Below are positions 21,816 to 32,311 of a DNA stretch of 64,000 nt, in pieces. The DNA comes from Corallium rubrum. Lineage: Eukaryota > Cnidaria > Anthozoa > Scleralcyonacea > Coralliidae. Within the stretch, counting starts at the first letter, position 1; the number at the start of each line of letters is the position of its first letter. The stretch spans positions 7,950,188 through 8,014,187 of the forward strand of contig OZ036005.1 of assembly GCA_964035015.1 (NCBI GenBank). The letters are read 5' to 3'. Made by a program: the position numbers and the translations under genes. Under the pieces are notes generated by a model that saw only the letters and a program-made list of their open reading frames with translations, searched no databases and had not been told where the DNA came from.

Positions 21816-23108
21816 AGAGAAAACTACCGTCAGATTTCTCTAACTTCAATAATCTGTAAGCTTGGAGAAAAGGTTGTTCGTGACAGAATGATTAACTTCT
21901 GGAACAAGCATAATGTACTAAATTCTAATCAGTTTGCATATCTCAAAGGGAGATCAACTGTTACCCAATTGCTAGATTCTTTCAATGACTCGGCTAACTC
22001 CCGAAACAAAAGAGTACCAACTGATGTAATTTTTCTGGATTTAGCTAAAGCATTTGACAGTGTTCCTCATGAGAGACTCCTTTTAAAACTGAGCAGTTAT
22101 GGTATTGATGGTAGTTTGTTGGCCTGGTTGAGAGATTTTCTTACACATCGACTGCAACGTGTTGTAATCCGCGGAACTTGTTCTGAATGGTCACCTGTAA
22201 CGTCTGGAACTCCTCAAGGGACAATTCTTGGGCCAATATTATTTTTGATATACATTAATGATATGACTAATGGTATTACATCTAAAGCTAAACTGTATGC
22301 AGATGACACTAAAATCTACAGAGAATTGAAAAACCGTGACCAGGATGTTCAAGCTTTGCAAACAGATTTCGACTCTTTGAGTGATTGGACTAAACTATGG
22401 CAGTTAAAATTTAATACTAAGAAATGTGAGATCATGAGAATTACTCATGCGCGAGATATATCTACTCCATCATATTCACTTGGAGATACATTGAAAGTTG
22501 TGAAAAGTTGTAAAGACCTTGGGATTACAATATCATATGACCTTAAATGGAATAAACATATCGACATCACAGTAAACAAAGCTAACAAGGTTCTGGGAGT
22601 TATCAAACGAACAGTAGGCACCTCAAACCATACAGTTTTTTCGTTATTATACTTATCCCTGGTTAGACCAATTTTAGAATATGCAGTGCCCGTCTGGTGT
22701 CCATATCTTGTTAAGAACGTTCATGCACTGGAAAAAGTTCAGAGAAGAGCATCTCGATTGGCTCTAAACCAACGCAGAGGCGATATGTCTTATGAAGACC
22801 GCTGTAAGATACTGCAATGGCCAACTTTGTCAGTGCGACGAGATTACTTCACTCTCATTGAGTGTTATAAAATAGTATTTGGATTAAGTCATCTACGTTT
22901 TGAGGATTTCTTTGAGTTCACAAAACTATCCACCACACGCTCAAACCATAAATATAAACTATACACTAAGCTTGCTAGAGTAAACTGTTACAAATTTTCA
23001 TTTTTTGTTAGGGTTATACTTAAATGGAACAATTTACCATCGTCTGTTGTAGAGGCGGAAAGCTTCAACATTTTTAAAAGTAGGCTTAAATTTTATTTAG
23101 GCATCTAG
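21816..23108 (+). pseudogene. LINE reverse transcriptase, 5'-truncated, frame open
   Basis: About 430 codons without a stop. In order: ENYRQISLTSIICKLGEKVV (RT block 1), QFAYLKGRSTVTQLL, motif A DVIFLDLAKAFDSVPHERL, motif B GTPQGTILGPILFLIYINDM, motif C LYADDTKIY, KDLGITISYDLKWNKHI, the C-terminal LEKVQRRASR, and WNNLPSSVVEAESFNIFKSR. All catalytic aspartates are present. It is non-functional only because the N-terminal part and the endonuclease are lost. Few lesions imply a recent insertion. CR1/L2-like by motif style. Confidence 0.85.
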
Positions 23109-23280
23109 ATAATTTATTTATTTTTTTGATTTTTTGTTTCTATTCTATTTATCTTACTTATTTATTTAGGGAGTTTTCTATAGGGCTAACCTCTTTACTT
23201 CCTGTCGTGATGTATTTTTGTATTTTTCTTTTCTTTTCTGCATCATGATTAAAAAATGTTATGTTATGTTATGTATTAGG
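21816..23280 (+). mobile_element. 5'-truncated LINE with TTATG tail
   Basis: Runs from within the RT domain at 21816 to short ATGTT repeats at 23256-23277, a CR1/L2-type microsatellite end. It lies in the intron directly before the first FN3 exon, in the same orientation. Endonuclease and the start of RT are missing. Confidence 0.85.
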
Positions 23281-23357
23281 ACCATCAATGTTTGGTACCT
23301 CCATTTAGCGTTTGTATTCTTTTTATAATATTGTGTTTCGTTTGTCAGTACTTGTAG

Positions 23358-23669
23358 TACCTGCTAAAGGCCCAACTATTACCACAATATCGTCTTCAAA
23401 AGCAACTGAACTAACAGTTGTTTGGTTGAAGTTGTCAGCGGACGACGCAAATGGAAATATTACCAGTTATACTGTCTGTTATCAATTTACCAGCAGTGGA
23501 AGTCATGTTTCCTGTACCAATAGTAAAACAGTCAATGGTGCTGACACTACGACAGTGACTTTAATTGGTTTAAATGAGGCAACAACCTATGACGTCGCGG
23601 TTAAAGCTACTAATGGGGCAGGGACCGGAGATCTTGGCACGAAAAAGAGTGGAACAACTCTTGAAGATA
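23358..23669 (+). CDS. Fibronectin type III exon 1
   Basis: A 312-nt exon coding one FN3 domain, an extracellular beta-sandwich used in adhesion proteins and receptors. The acceptor is CTTGTAG ending at 23357 and the donor GTAAGT at 23670; both introns are phase 1. Typical FN3 words are TELTVVWLKL (core Trp), NGNITSYTVCYQF, and ATTYDVAVKATNGAGTG (the Tyr corner). Two extra cysteines (YTVCYQ and HVSCTN) may form a disulfide. It is the most diverged of six copies and is separated from the next by a Gypsy insertion. An upstream AG (TTTGTCAG at 23348) is an alternative acceptor. Confidence 0.9.
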
Positions 23670-23732
23670 GTAAGTAAATTGATTTATTATATGCATTACA
23701 AAATCACTACATTCTGATTGGTTGAGAGGAGT

Positions 23733-23788
23733 ACAATTATTTTATTAATTGTACTGCAGTACAGTTATTTTATTAATTGTACTGCTCC
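23733..23788. repeat. Direct and inverted TTTTATTAATTGTACTG repeats
   Basis: Two tandem copies of ATTATTTTATTAATTGTACT separated by CAGTAC; each unit is also partly palindromic. It may be the end of a foldback element that continues after the Gypsy insertion. Confidence 0.6.
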
Positions 23789-23884
23789 CAAGGCCCTGGG
23801 AACGATGTTGACAATAAAATTCAAAATGGCGGCCAATTCTGCAATGGAAAGTTTTCACATTTCCAACGACTTGTGGTACACTAT

Positions 23885-23965
23885 TGTAAGGTGTCCTAAC
23901 AGGACGCCATGTTGTGTAAACACGTCTTTATTAATTATTCCACATAATTAACATAATATATTACA
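23885..23965 (-). repeat. 3' LTR of the Gypsy element
   Basis: 81 bp. It matches the 5' LTR except for one base (TGTAAG here, TGTAAT there). Confidence 0.95.
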
Positions 23966-23978
23966 TCTCCCTTCTTTT
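23966..23978 (-). other. Polypurine tract
   Basis: Minus strand AAAAGAAGGGAGA directly abuts the 3' LTR, the position used to prime plus-strand DNA synthesis. Confidence 0.8.
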
Positions 23979-24154
23979 ATCTTAAAGTTCTGTTTTGTGG
24001 TCCTTTTGTATTAACTGTAATCATGCATATAAACGGTTACACAACTATCAAATATATTACATCTTTTTTGTTTTTAGGCTTTATTATAACACTGTTAAAC
24101 AAAATTTAAAATATTTATACATACGTACATATCAGTCCAATTGTTAAAATAGCT

Positions 24155-25126
24155 TCAGGTATACCTTGGGTTTGGCTTGATTTTTCTACCATACCGTGTG
24201 GTGACTGTACTTCTTGTTTCATGCTTCGGACTTTGATCTCTGGGTTTTGTGGTCTGCAGAAGAGGTGACTTCTGTGCATCAGGATCAGATTTCATCAGGT
24301 GTGTTCGGTTTCTTCTGTAGGTTGTCCCATTTTCATCTGTGATCCGGTATGATCTAGGGGCTACTTGATCTTTAACTGTGGCTGGTTTCCATGTTGATGT
24401 AGGCTCTTTTTTCATCATCACTTTCTCTCCTTCGGTCAAACTTGGCAGGGCTTGAACATGTTGGTCATGATATTTCTTTTGGTGCTGTCTCTCTTTTTCC
24501 AAATTGGCTGTAACATTGTCAATGACTTGTGGTTTTAGAAAATTTTCACTGACAGGTAGTAGGCTTCTTGTTCTGCGACTGAAGAGCCTCTGGACTGGAG
24601 AACCAAGGTGTTTATTTCTAGGTGTGTTACGTAACTCTAGGATTGCCAAATTAGGATCTGTTCCTTCTCTCTTCGCTTTCTTGGGTACTTTCTTTACAGT
24701 TTGGATGGTTCTCTCGGCAAGGCCGTTGCTTTTAGGGTAGTGGGGACTGGATGTCTTGTGGGTAAATTTCCAATCTTTTGCAAACTGCTTGATGTCTGTG
24801 TTATCAAACTGGGAACCATTGTCTGAGATTAATACATCAGGAATTCCATGTCTTGCAAAGTTGGTTTTCAGATGCTTGATTATGCTAGGGGTCTTTGTGC
24901 TGGTTAGTTTGGCAACTTCAAAGAAATTGGAATAGTAGTCCACCAGAATTAAATAATTCTCATGGTTGAGTTCGAACAAGTCTGCTCCAACCTTCGACCA
25001 TGGCCGATTCGGAATTTCGTGTGGTACCATTGGTTCCTTGCAAATGTTATTTCTGTATTCATGACAGAGCGAGCACTTAGATACCATCTCTGTAATTTGT
25101 TTGCTCATGCCTGGCCAAAACATCAC
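24155..25126 (-). pseudogene. Gypsy integrase (frame-shifted relative to RT)
   Basis: A continuous frame of 323 codons. It opens with MMFWPGMSKQITEMV and the end of the zinc-binding region (CSLCHEY). The core has the D,D-35-E triad: GADLFEL (first Asp), ISDNGSQF (second Asp) and NGLAERTIQ (Glu), with exactly 35 residues between the last two. A basic C-terminal region follows (KVMMKKEPTSTWKPATV, YRRNRTHL). The integrase itself has no visible lesion, but it is out of frame with the upstream RNase H because of an indel near 25131. Integrase joins the cDNA to host DNA. Confidence 0.9.
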
Positions 25127-25130
25127 ATCT

Positions 25131-25814
25131 CTAGCAGTCTAGCTCTTTGGTTGTTGGTTGGTTGGTTAGTTCTATTCCAAGGTGTGATTGATGGAGTTTT
25201 GCCAATATGTCTGCCCGTTGACTCAATGGAATAAGTAGCTGTTCTCCTCGAAACAGGAGATTGTCGTAACAGCTTAGTTCATCTCGATAACTCCAGTATT
25301 CTCGTATTTCCTTTGGCATCTTAGCTCTTTAATTTGGTAGACCATTCTGAATTGTTGATTTCAGTACTTGAAAAACAGGACCTTTGCTTGTAGTTTCTCG
25401 CAGTTCATTCAATCTATTCTCTGATGCTGGCAGAATAATGTGAACTTGTAGTGTATCATCCTCAGGGTTTAACTCATCATTGGAATTCACAAATGTTGTG
25501 GCCCGACTGAGGGTGTCAGCGATATACATATCCTTACCTGCTTTGTGAACCACTGATATGTCATATTGCTGGAGGCGAAGTAGCATGCGTTGCAGCCTGA
25601 TAGGTGCTTTGTAAAGTGGTTTTGCGACAATTGATTCTAGGGGCTTATGGTCAGTTTCTACTGTTATTGTTCGCCCATACACATATTGATGAAAACGTTC
25701 ACATCCGTACAGTATTGCAAGGAGTTCTTTTTCTATCTGTGCATATTTCTTTTGACTTTCATTGAGTGGTTTTGATGCATAAGCTACTGGCTGGTTGTTC
25801 TGAAGTAATACTGC
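25131..25814 (-). pseudogene. Gypsy RNase H and connection, with stops
   Basis: Continues the RT frame after a TGA at 25815-25817 (in GL*AVLL). RNase H words are YAQIEKELLAILYGCERF, VETDHKPLESIV, RLQRMLLRLQQYDI and ADTLSRA. Further stops lie at 25329-25331 and 25131-25133; the last segment (REYWSYRDELSCYDNLLFRG) is the linker to the integrase zinc region. Confidence 0.85.
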
Positions 25815-26816
25815 TCACAGTCCTTCGGAGCTGGCATCTACTGATAAGACTAGTGGTTCCTCAACACTGTAGTACTTGAGAACTGATGTCTGAGTTATTG
25901 CGGTTTTCAGTGTTTCAAAGCTGTGTTGATGTTTGGCATCCCAATGCCATTGGACATTCTTCTCCAAGAGCTGGCGTAGCGGTGCTGAAACCTCTGCCAT
26001 GTTGGGTATAAACTTTGCCAGGTAGGCGATGACTCCCATTATAAATCTTTGTAATTCTTGTTTCGTGGATGGACATGGCATGTTTTCAACTGCTTCTACT
26101 TTCATTGGGTCAGGTTTCACACCCTGTGCTGTAAGTACGTGGCCAATGTAGGCAATTTCTGTGAGGCCAATCTTGCACTTCTCTCTGTTGAGCTTGAGAC
26201 CAACAGTTTTCACTCTGTCAAGGAGCTTGGTTAACCTGTTGTTGTGTTGCTCTTCACTTTCACCCCACACTAGAATATCATCCATGATTACCTCCACTCC
26301 TTCTAATCCTTCCAGAAGTTGTTTCATGGTTCTTTGGAATACTTCAGGGGCTGATTTTATGCCAAAGGGTAGGCGCTTGAATCGATATCTACCATGATAT
26401 GTGTTGAAAGTGCAAAGCATACTGCTTTCTTCATCTAATGGAATCTGCCAGAACCCTTCTTCTATTGTTGGTAAAGGAAAATGTTCCCGCTTTATGGCTG
26501 TATTCAGATTGCGAGGATCTAGACAGATTCTAGTTTTATTTGGCTTGATAACTGTAACCATTGAATTAACCCAGTCCGTGGGTTTATGGACTTTTTCAAT
26601 TACCCCTTGTGTTTCCATTCGATGTAGTTCCTTTGTCACTCGACTTCTCACTGCTTCTGGTACTCACCTGGGAGGACGAACTACGGGCTTGATATTTGGA
26701 TCCAGTTCTATATGGTGTTTCATTGGCAGACAGCCCAAGCCATCAAACACCTCTGAGTAATCCTTCAGAATATCCTGTGTTTCCAAGGTGTGCATTCGTT
26801 TAACTAGACCGAGTTC
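25815..26816 (-). pseudogene. Gypsy reverse transcriptase, motif A deleted
   Basis: Begins ELGLVKRMHTLETQD after a TAA at 26817-26819, has a TGA at 26664-26666, then continues through PTDWVNSMVTVIKP, ICLDPRNLNTAIKREHFPL, RLPFGIKSAPEVFQ, the motif C VIMDDILVWG and the thumb. Between TIEE and GFWQI about 18 residues are absent when compared with the related fossil at 14892-14970. The missing piece includes the invariant motif A aspartate. The junction is at 26456/26457 and keeps the frame. Confidence 0.9.
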
Positions 26817-27463
26817 TTAGCAGGTAGTAACTCCAAGAATTGGTGTTGCATGTTGCATGTCAACCACTTCTGGATAGTATTTGCTTTTATGTTGGACAAG
26901 TACAGTGGTCTTGCCTGCTGGACTTGTGGGATGACCAGAGAATGATAGTAACTTGACTTTGCTTCTAGTGAGTTTTCCATGCTTTGAAATAGACTTGTTG
27001 TACATAACCAATGGAAGAACATTACACTGAGCTCCTGTGTCAATTTTGCATTTAATGTTGTGGTTGTTGATTTGTATGGTTTCAAACCATTCTTCATTGT
27101 TTTTGTCTGTATTAATGGTCCTGATAAAAAAATCATTATCTGAACCATCAGATTCAGAAGAGACAGTTTCCGTACTTACATGATCCACTTTCTTGGCTGT
27201 TGGTGGCTTTGACCTGCAGAACTTTGCAAAGTGATTGCATTTCTGACAAGCGTTGCATTTTTTTCCATATGCTGGACAACGACGTGGGGAATGACTTCGT
27301 CCGCAGTTCGTGCATGCATTCCACTCGCGCTGACCGGTGTTTTCGTTATTTTGTTTTCCCCTTCGATCTTTTGGTTTGTCTTGACTACCATTGTGCTTAC
27401 TATTGCGTCGAGACGGTCGAGTTTCCATGAACGCAACGTTTTTCTCTTCGGCTACTTTTTTAG
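26817..27463 (-). pseudogene. Gypsy nucleocapsid and protease region
   Basis: The frame is -1 relative to gag. Basic N-terminal stretch, then two zinc knuckles: CTNCGRSHSPRRC (a CX2CX3HX4C variant) and CNACQKCNHFAKFC (canonical CX2CX4HX4C). The aspartic protease follows with its active site IDTGAQCNVLP and the flap/second half ending at PILGVTTC, then TAA. The protease would process the Gag-Pol precursor. Nothing inside is obviously broken up to the stop, which cuts it from RT. Confidence 0.85.
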
Positions 27464-27985
27464 TTGCTTATCTGACGTTTCAGCAGCTTTACAGATGTCT
27501 ATGGCCGTCGACAGTTCCAAATCTTTCACTCTTAGTAATCGCGCTCGAACTGTATCACTTAGAATTCCTACCACAATTCTATCTTTGATCATTTGGTCGG
27601 ACATCGGGCCATACTCACAAGTCTTGACTTTTAAGCGAAGATCGGTTACATATTGATCGACTGGCTCTCCGGGTTGTTGTGCCCTGGTGTTGAAAATATG
27701 TCTCTCCACGGTGACGTTTCGTTTGGGGTTGCAATACTCGTCAAATTTCTTAATAATTTCTGCTAGTTTCTCCTTGTTTTCAGGGTCTTCAAACTCAAAC
27801 GTCTTGTATACTTCGAGAGCCTCTTCACCAATAGTATGAAGTAAGATAGAGCTCTGAACTTTTGAGTATTTCTTGCTTGCTTCGGTGGCGGTCATAAACA
27901 ACTCGAATCGTTGCTTCCAACGACGCCAGTTTTCTGCTAGATTTCCATCTAATTGCAAAGGTTTCGGTGTTTGAAGCTTTTCCAT
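27452..27985 (-). CDS. Gypsy Gag (capsid) protein
   Basis: A 177-codon frame starting MEKLQTPKPLQLDGNLAENW, close behind the primer binding site. It contains the retrotransposon gag helical core (WRRWKQRFELFM, IKKFDEYCNPKRNVTVERHI, RLKVKTCEYG, IKDRIVVGI) and ends SDKQLKK followed by TAG. The zinc knuckles are not in this frame but in the -1 frame, reached at the slippery site described below. The capsid would pack element RNA. The frame is intact. Confidence 0.85.
   Translation of the reverse strand: MEKLQTPKPLQLDGNLAENWRRWKQRFELFMTATEASKKYSKVQSSILLHTIGEEALEVYKTFEFEDPENKEKLAEIIKKFDEYCNPKRNVTVERHIFNTRAQQPGEPVDQYVTDLRLKVKTCEYGPMSDQMIKDRIVVGILSDTVRARLLRVKDLELSTAIDICKAAETSDKQLKK
27455..27461 (-). 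promoter_or_regulatory. Candidate -1 frameshift site A AAA AAG
   Basis: The last sense codons of gag read CTA AAA AAG TAG. The heptamer A AAA AAG immediately precedes the stop, and slipping back by one base enters the nucleocapsid/protease frame. This is a known type of slippery sequence at the usual gag/pol position. Confidence 0.7.
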
Positions 27986-28055
27986 TATTTTCTTGAAATA
28001 TTTTTACAATTCGATTACTATAGGATGGCCAAGATGCACAAGGATGTCGATCTTT

Positions 28056-28068
28056 ACTTCTGACACCA
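28056..28068 (-). other. Primer binding site, tRNA-Leu type
   Basis: Directly next to the 5' LTR the minus strand reads TGGTGTCAGAAGT, complementary to the CCA-bearing 3' end ACTTCTGACACCA of some eukaryotic leucine tRNAs. Confidence 0.8.
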
Positions 28069-28149
28069 TGTAATGTGTCCTAACAGGACGCCATGTTGTG
28101 TAAACACGTCTTTATTAATTATTCCACATAATTAACATAATATATTACA
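28069..28149 (-). repeat. 5' LTR of the Gypsy element
   Basis: 81 bp with inverted ends TGTAAT and ATTACA. Very short for a Gypsy LTR; it contains TCTTTATTAATTATTCC-type AT-rich sequence that must supply promoter and polyadenylation signals (minus-strand TTAATAAAGA gives an AATAAA). Confidence 0.95.
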
Positions 28150-28307
28150 ACTATGAACTAAAAATTCCATGTAAATATTCTGAAATGAGTATGGAGAACA
28201 CCCGGAGTGAAAATGTTTCTTGTCAAGTAATGAAACAAGATGTTTTTAAAGGCGTGAGTGAGTACGAAGCGTACGTGTCGTAATTTTGTCATGCGTATAA
28301 TAAATGA

Positions 28308-28470
28308 GTAATCATATGATTTTGCTCGTACAATTAAGAATTTACACTACTCGTGATATTTGAAAAATATACCAAATTGCACTCGCCTAACGGCTGGTAC
28401 AATTTTGGCAAAATTTTCAAATATCACTTGTAGTGTAAATCCTTAATTGTACTCGCTAGCATATGATTAC
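28308..28470. repeat. Foldback repeat in the FN3 intron
   Basis: GTAATCATATGATTTTGCTC and the following bases pair with GCTAGCATATGATTAC on the right; the inner arms share GTACAATTAAGAATTTACAC. The rest of the intron up to 29208 has no recognised feature. Confidence 0.75.
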
Positions 28471-29208
28471 CTGAACATATGATTAAATAGTTACCAAACT
28501 GGTGGTAGTTCCTTTAAAAGCCACCGCTGCTAAAAGGCGTGAGAAAAAGTATCACATGCTTTGGTGAATTTGTCGTAATCTACTTGCATTCAGTATTATA
28601 TCTACTTTATTTAATCTGCCATTACGACGAAGCACGTTTGTTGTTGCTAAATTTCCGAGATAGCAATATTGAATTTGACAATTCTTCTATGTTTTAAGCG
28701 AACTTTCTTTTGCTGCCCATTCTTGTGAGTATAGCATAAAACGACTTTTTTTATCTCTAGGCATTAACAACGTATACTATAATTTTAAGCATAAATATAG
28801 AATTGACGCTTTTTGACTTTGTTCACCGCGAGATTCAGAAACTGCTGACTGTGCATGAAACAAGACTTCATTTGATCGTGAACGTATTCCCTTATAATCC
28901 CAAACTCTTAGGGAGATCAACGGTTTTTATGTAATTTTTGCAGACGTTACTTAGAAAATGTTTAATAAGACCTTTGTGTATTATCCAGGATTAAAATATT
29001 CATTAGTTTTGCAAATCGGTAGTTATAATACTTTTGTCCACTTGCCTTGTCTTTTTCTTCTTAATCCGTCTAATCTTTGGTAAAATTTTGTAAACGCTGT
29101 GTACGTTTTGTGATGAAAGTACATGTTTTTAATTAAGTCAACACACACTTGGCGCAATTTGGCGCTGGTATACTTAATACTACGTTTTGCATGTTTGTCA
29201 ATTTGTAG

Positions 29209-29520
29209 AACCTGCTAAAGCTCCAACTATTAGCACAATAACGTCTCCCAAAGCTACTGAACTAACAGTTGTTTGGTCGAAGTTGTCAGCGGACGACGCA
29301 AATGGAGATATAACCAGTTATACTGTCTGCCATCAACTTACCAGCAATGGAAGTGATGTCTCCTGTACCTATAATAAAACAGTCAATGGTGCTGACAATA
29401 CGACGGTGACTTTAAGTGGCTTACATGCGGCTACAACCTATGACGTTGCGGTTAAAGCTACTAATGGGGCAGGGACCGGAGATCTTGGCACGAAAAGGAG
29501 TGGAAAAACTCGAGAAGCTA
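29209..29520 (+). CDS. Fibronectin type III exon 2
   Basis: 312 nt, phase 1-1, acceptor ATTTGTAG, donor GTAAGT. Starts PAKAPTISTITSPKATEL and ends RSGKTREA. It keeps the core Trp (VVWSKL), the Tyr corner (ATTYDVAVKATNGAGTG) and the two extra cysteines. It is one of five closely related exons in a tandem array with about 1.3-1.5 kb spacing. Confidence 0.9.
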
Positions 29521-30683
29521 GTAAGTAAATTATTTTACTAATTCATTAATGAGGAAGTCTCCACTTCTCGAGAAAAATCGTCTCGCGTTAGACAGAGTAA
29601 AATATATAAGGTTCCAAATGGCAAAACTGCACCCAGTAAAGAGTTAAGTATTATAGATAAATCCGAACAATTAAACATTGCATGCATGTGTACGTTTTGT
29701 GATGGTCGGAAATATTTTTAATTAATTCGACACATGCACACTTGATCTTTTCAATCTTAATTGTAGTAATGTTTAAAACACGACCATACAGCCGTATGAA
29801 TTTTATCAAGTTTAAAAATTTTAGCGCGAGGGGACGATCCAATGGTTATTTTTACTTTGAATGATCATTTATATCATTTAATTGCTGTTTAAGATACCAT
29901 TATTTTTATATAAAATTTTCAAATTATATTAAAAATTCATAAGGAAATAAAACCACAACCAATACGTTGTGGGTAAATATTGTAGTGAGAAAGTAGTAAT
30001 TTGATGATGAAACCGGCTCTGTTCTAACTACTGACTTCAGTAACTTTATGGCAGGCTTATCAGAAATTTGGAAAGTTTATAGTGAAAAATTATTGTTGCA
30101 GGTAAAAAATGTACGTTACAGCTACAACTCTTTTTTGTAAAAGTAGTCAAAAACTTTTCGTTTGTTGAAAATGGAATTTCGTTACGACCCAACCTTCAGG
30201 TACTTTGTACAACTAATAAAAAATGTATAGTAATTTGAGAAAAGTGGTTGTGGCGAGTGTAGGCGTGTATAATTGAATGCAATTATTGCTATCTTTTGTT
30301 CTAAGAACAACAATGTTCCTATTTCGTTTGTACCTCTATCTTTGTTTGGCACTCAATTCTCCAATACCATATTTGAATGCAATAGACCACTTTCATATAT
30401 AATAGCGACTAATTTGAATATTCTTTTACGTGCATCTTAATTTCTAAGCCTTTCCGGCCTGGTTTGTGTGTCTGCAATTCAAAAGAATCTTTCCTTCATA
30501 ACGATGCCAGAAAGGCTCATTTAGATGCACATAAAAGAATATTTAAAGTGAAGGCCTTCATGAAAGAGGTCTCTTGCTATATCTTTTGTATTAAGGGCAC
30601 CAATGTTCCGATCTTTTTGGTACGCCTTTATTTTCATTTGGCGCTTGTATTCTTAATACTGTGTTTTGTTTGTCAATTTGTAG

Positions 30684-30995
30684 TACCTGCTAAAGGCCCA
30701 ACTATTATGACAATAACGTCTCCGAAAGCTACTGAACTAACAGTTGTTTGGTTAAAGTTGTCAGCGGACGACGCAAATGGAGATATTACCAGTTATACTG
30801 TTTGCTATCAACTTTCCAGAAGTGGAAGTGATGTCTCCTGTACCAGGAGTGAAACAGTCAATGGTGTTGACACTACGACGGTGACTTTAAGTGGTTTAAA
30901 TGGGGCTACAACCTATGACGTTGCGGTTAAAGCTACTAATGGGGCAGGGACCGGGGATCTTGGCACGAAAAGGAGTGGAAAAACTGGAGAAGCTA
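30684..30995 (+). CDS. Fibronectin type III exon 3
   Basis: 312 nt, phase 1-1, acceptor ATTTGTAG, donor GTAAGT. FN3 core words are VVWLKLSADDANGDITSYTV and TYDVAVKATNGAGTGDLG. It has RSGSDVSCTRSETVNGVD where exons 4-5 have SSGSDVSCTYSKTV or similar, showing local divergence in the C-C' loop region. Confidence 0.9.
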
Positions 30996-31999
30996 GTAAG
31001 TAAATTATTTTACTAATTCATTAATGAGGAAGTCTCCACTTCTCGAGTAAAATCGTCTCGCGTTAGACAGAGTAAAATATATAAGGTTCCAAATGGCAAA
31101 AATGCACCCAGTAAAGAGTTAAGTATTATAGATAAATCCGAACAATTAAAACATTGCATGCATATGTACGTTTTGTGATGGTTGGAAATATTTTTAATTA
31201 AGTCGACACACACTTGATCTTTTCAATCGTAATTGTAGTAATGTTTAAAACACGAACATGCAGCGGTATGAATTCTATCAAGTTTAAAAATTCTAACGCG
31301 AGGGAACGATCCAATGGTTATTTTTGCTTTGAATGATCATTTATATAATTTAATTGCTGTTTAAGATACCATTATTTTTATATAAAATTTTCAAATTATA
31401 TGAAAAATTCATAAGGAAAGAAAACCACAACCAAGACTTTGTTGGTAAATATTGCAGTGAGAAAGTAGTAATTTGATGATGAAACCGGCTCTGTTCTAAC
31501 TACTGACTTCAGTAGATTTATGGCAGGCTTATCAGAAATTTGGAAAGTTTATAGCGAAAGCTCATTGTTGTATCGTTTTGCAATACGTGCTAACAACTTT
31601 GACGCTGAAAAATGTAGTACGCTATACAGCTACAACATTTTTTGTAAAAGTAGTCAAAAATTATTCGTTTGTTGAAAATTGAATTTCGTTACGACCCAAC
31701 CTTGGACTTTGTACAACTAAGTAAAAATGAATAGTAATTTGAGAAAAGTGGTTGTGGGCGAGTATACGCGTGTATAATTGAATGCAATTATTGCTATCTT
31801 TTGTTGTAAGAACAACAATGTTCCTATTTCTTTGGTACATCTTTATCTTTGTTTTGCACTCATTTCTCCAATACCATAATTGAATGGAATTGCTATCTTT
31901 CGTACTAATGGCTTCAATGTTCCCGTCTTTTTGGTACGCCTTTATTTATTTTTTTGGCGCTTGTATTCTTAATACTGTGTTTCGTTTGTCAATTTGTAG
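30996..31999 (+). repeat. FN3 intron, part of a tandem exon-intron unit
   Basis: This intron and those at 29521-30683, 32312-33314 and 33627-34606 are alignable along most of their length, for example the block GAGGAAGTCTCCACTTCTCG just after each donor and the TTTGGCGCTTGTATTCTTAA block before each acceptor. The array therefore grew by duplication of whole exon-intron units, not of exons alone. No other coding sequence is visible in these introns. Confidence 0.9.
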
Positions 32000-32311
32000 T
32001 ACCTGCTAAAGGCCCAACTATTAGGACAATAACGTCTCCCAAAGCTACTGAACTAACAGTTGTTTGGTTAAAGTTGTCAGCGGACGACGCAAATGGAGAT
32101 ATTACCAGTTATACTGTCTGCTATCAACTTACTAGCAGTGGAAGTGATGTCTCCTGTACCTATAGTAAAACAGTCATTGGTGCTGACACTACGACGGTGA
32201 CTTTAAGTGGTTTAAATGAGGCTACAACCTATGACGTTGCGGTTAAAGCTACTAATGGGGCAGGGACCGGAGATCTCGGCACGAAAATGAGTGGAAAAAC
32301 TCGAGAAGCTA
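32000..32311 (+). CDS. Fibronectin type III exon 4
   Basis: 312 nt, phase 1-1, acceptor ATTTGTAG, donor GTAAGT. Starts PAKGPTIRTITSPKATEL and ends MSGKTREA. Very similar to exon 5; the differences are at a handful of positions (for example VIGADTT against VNGADNM). Core Trp, Tyr corner and both cysteines are present. Confidence 0.9.

Larger units (their letters stand above)
23885..28149 (-). mobile_element. Complete Ty3/Gypsy element, short LTRs, 5-bp TSD
   Basis: A 4265-bp element on the minus strand in the FN3 intron. It has 81-bp LTRs starting TGTAA and ending TTACA, flanked by ACTAT on both sides (23880-23884 and 28150-28154). Next to the 5' LTR is a tRNA-Leu-type primer binding site, and next to the 3' LTR a polypurine tract. 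Order is gag, nucleocapsid, protease, RT, RNase H, integrase. Pol is interrupted by several nonsense codons, one frameshift and one in-frame deletion, so this copy cannot be autonomous. LTRs differ at one of 81 positions. Confidence 0.95.
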
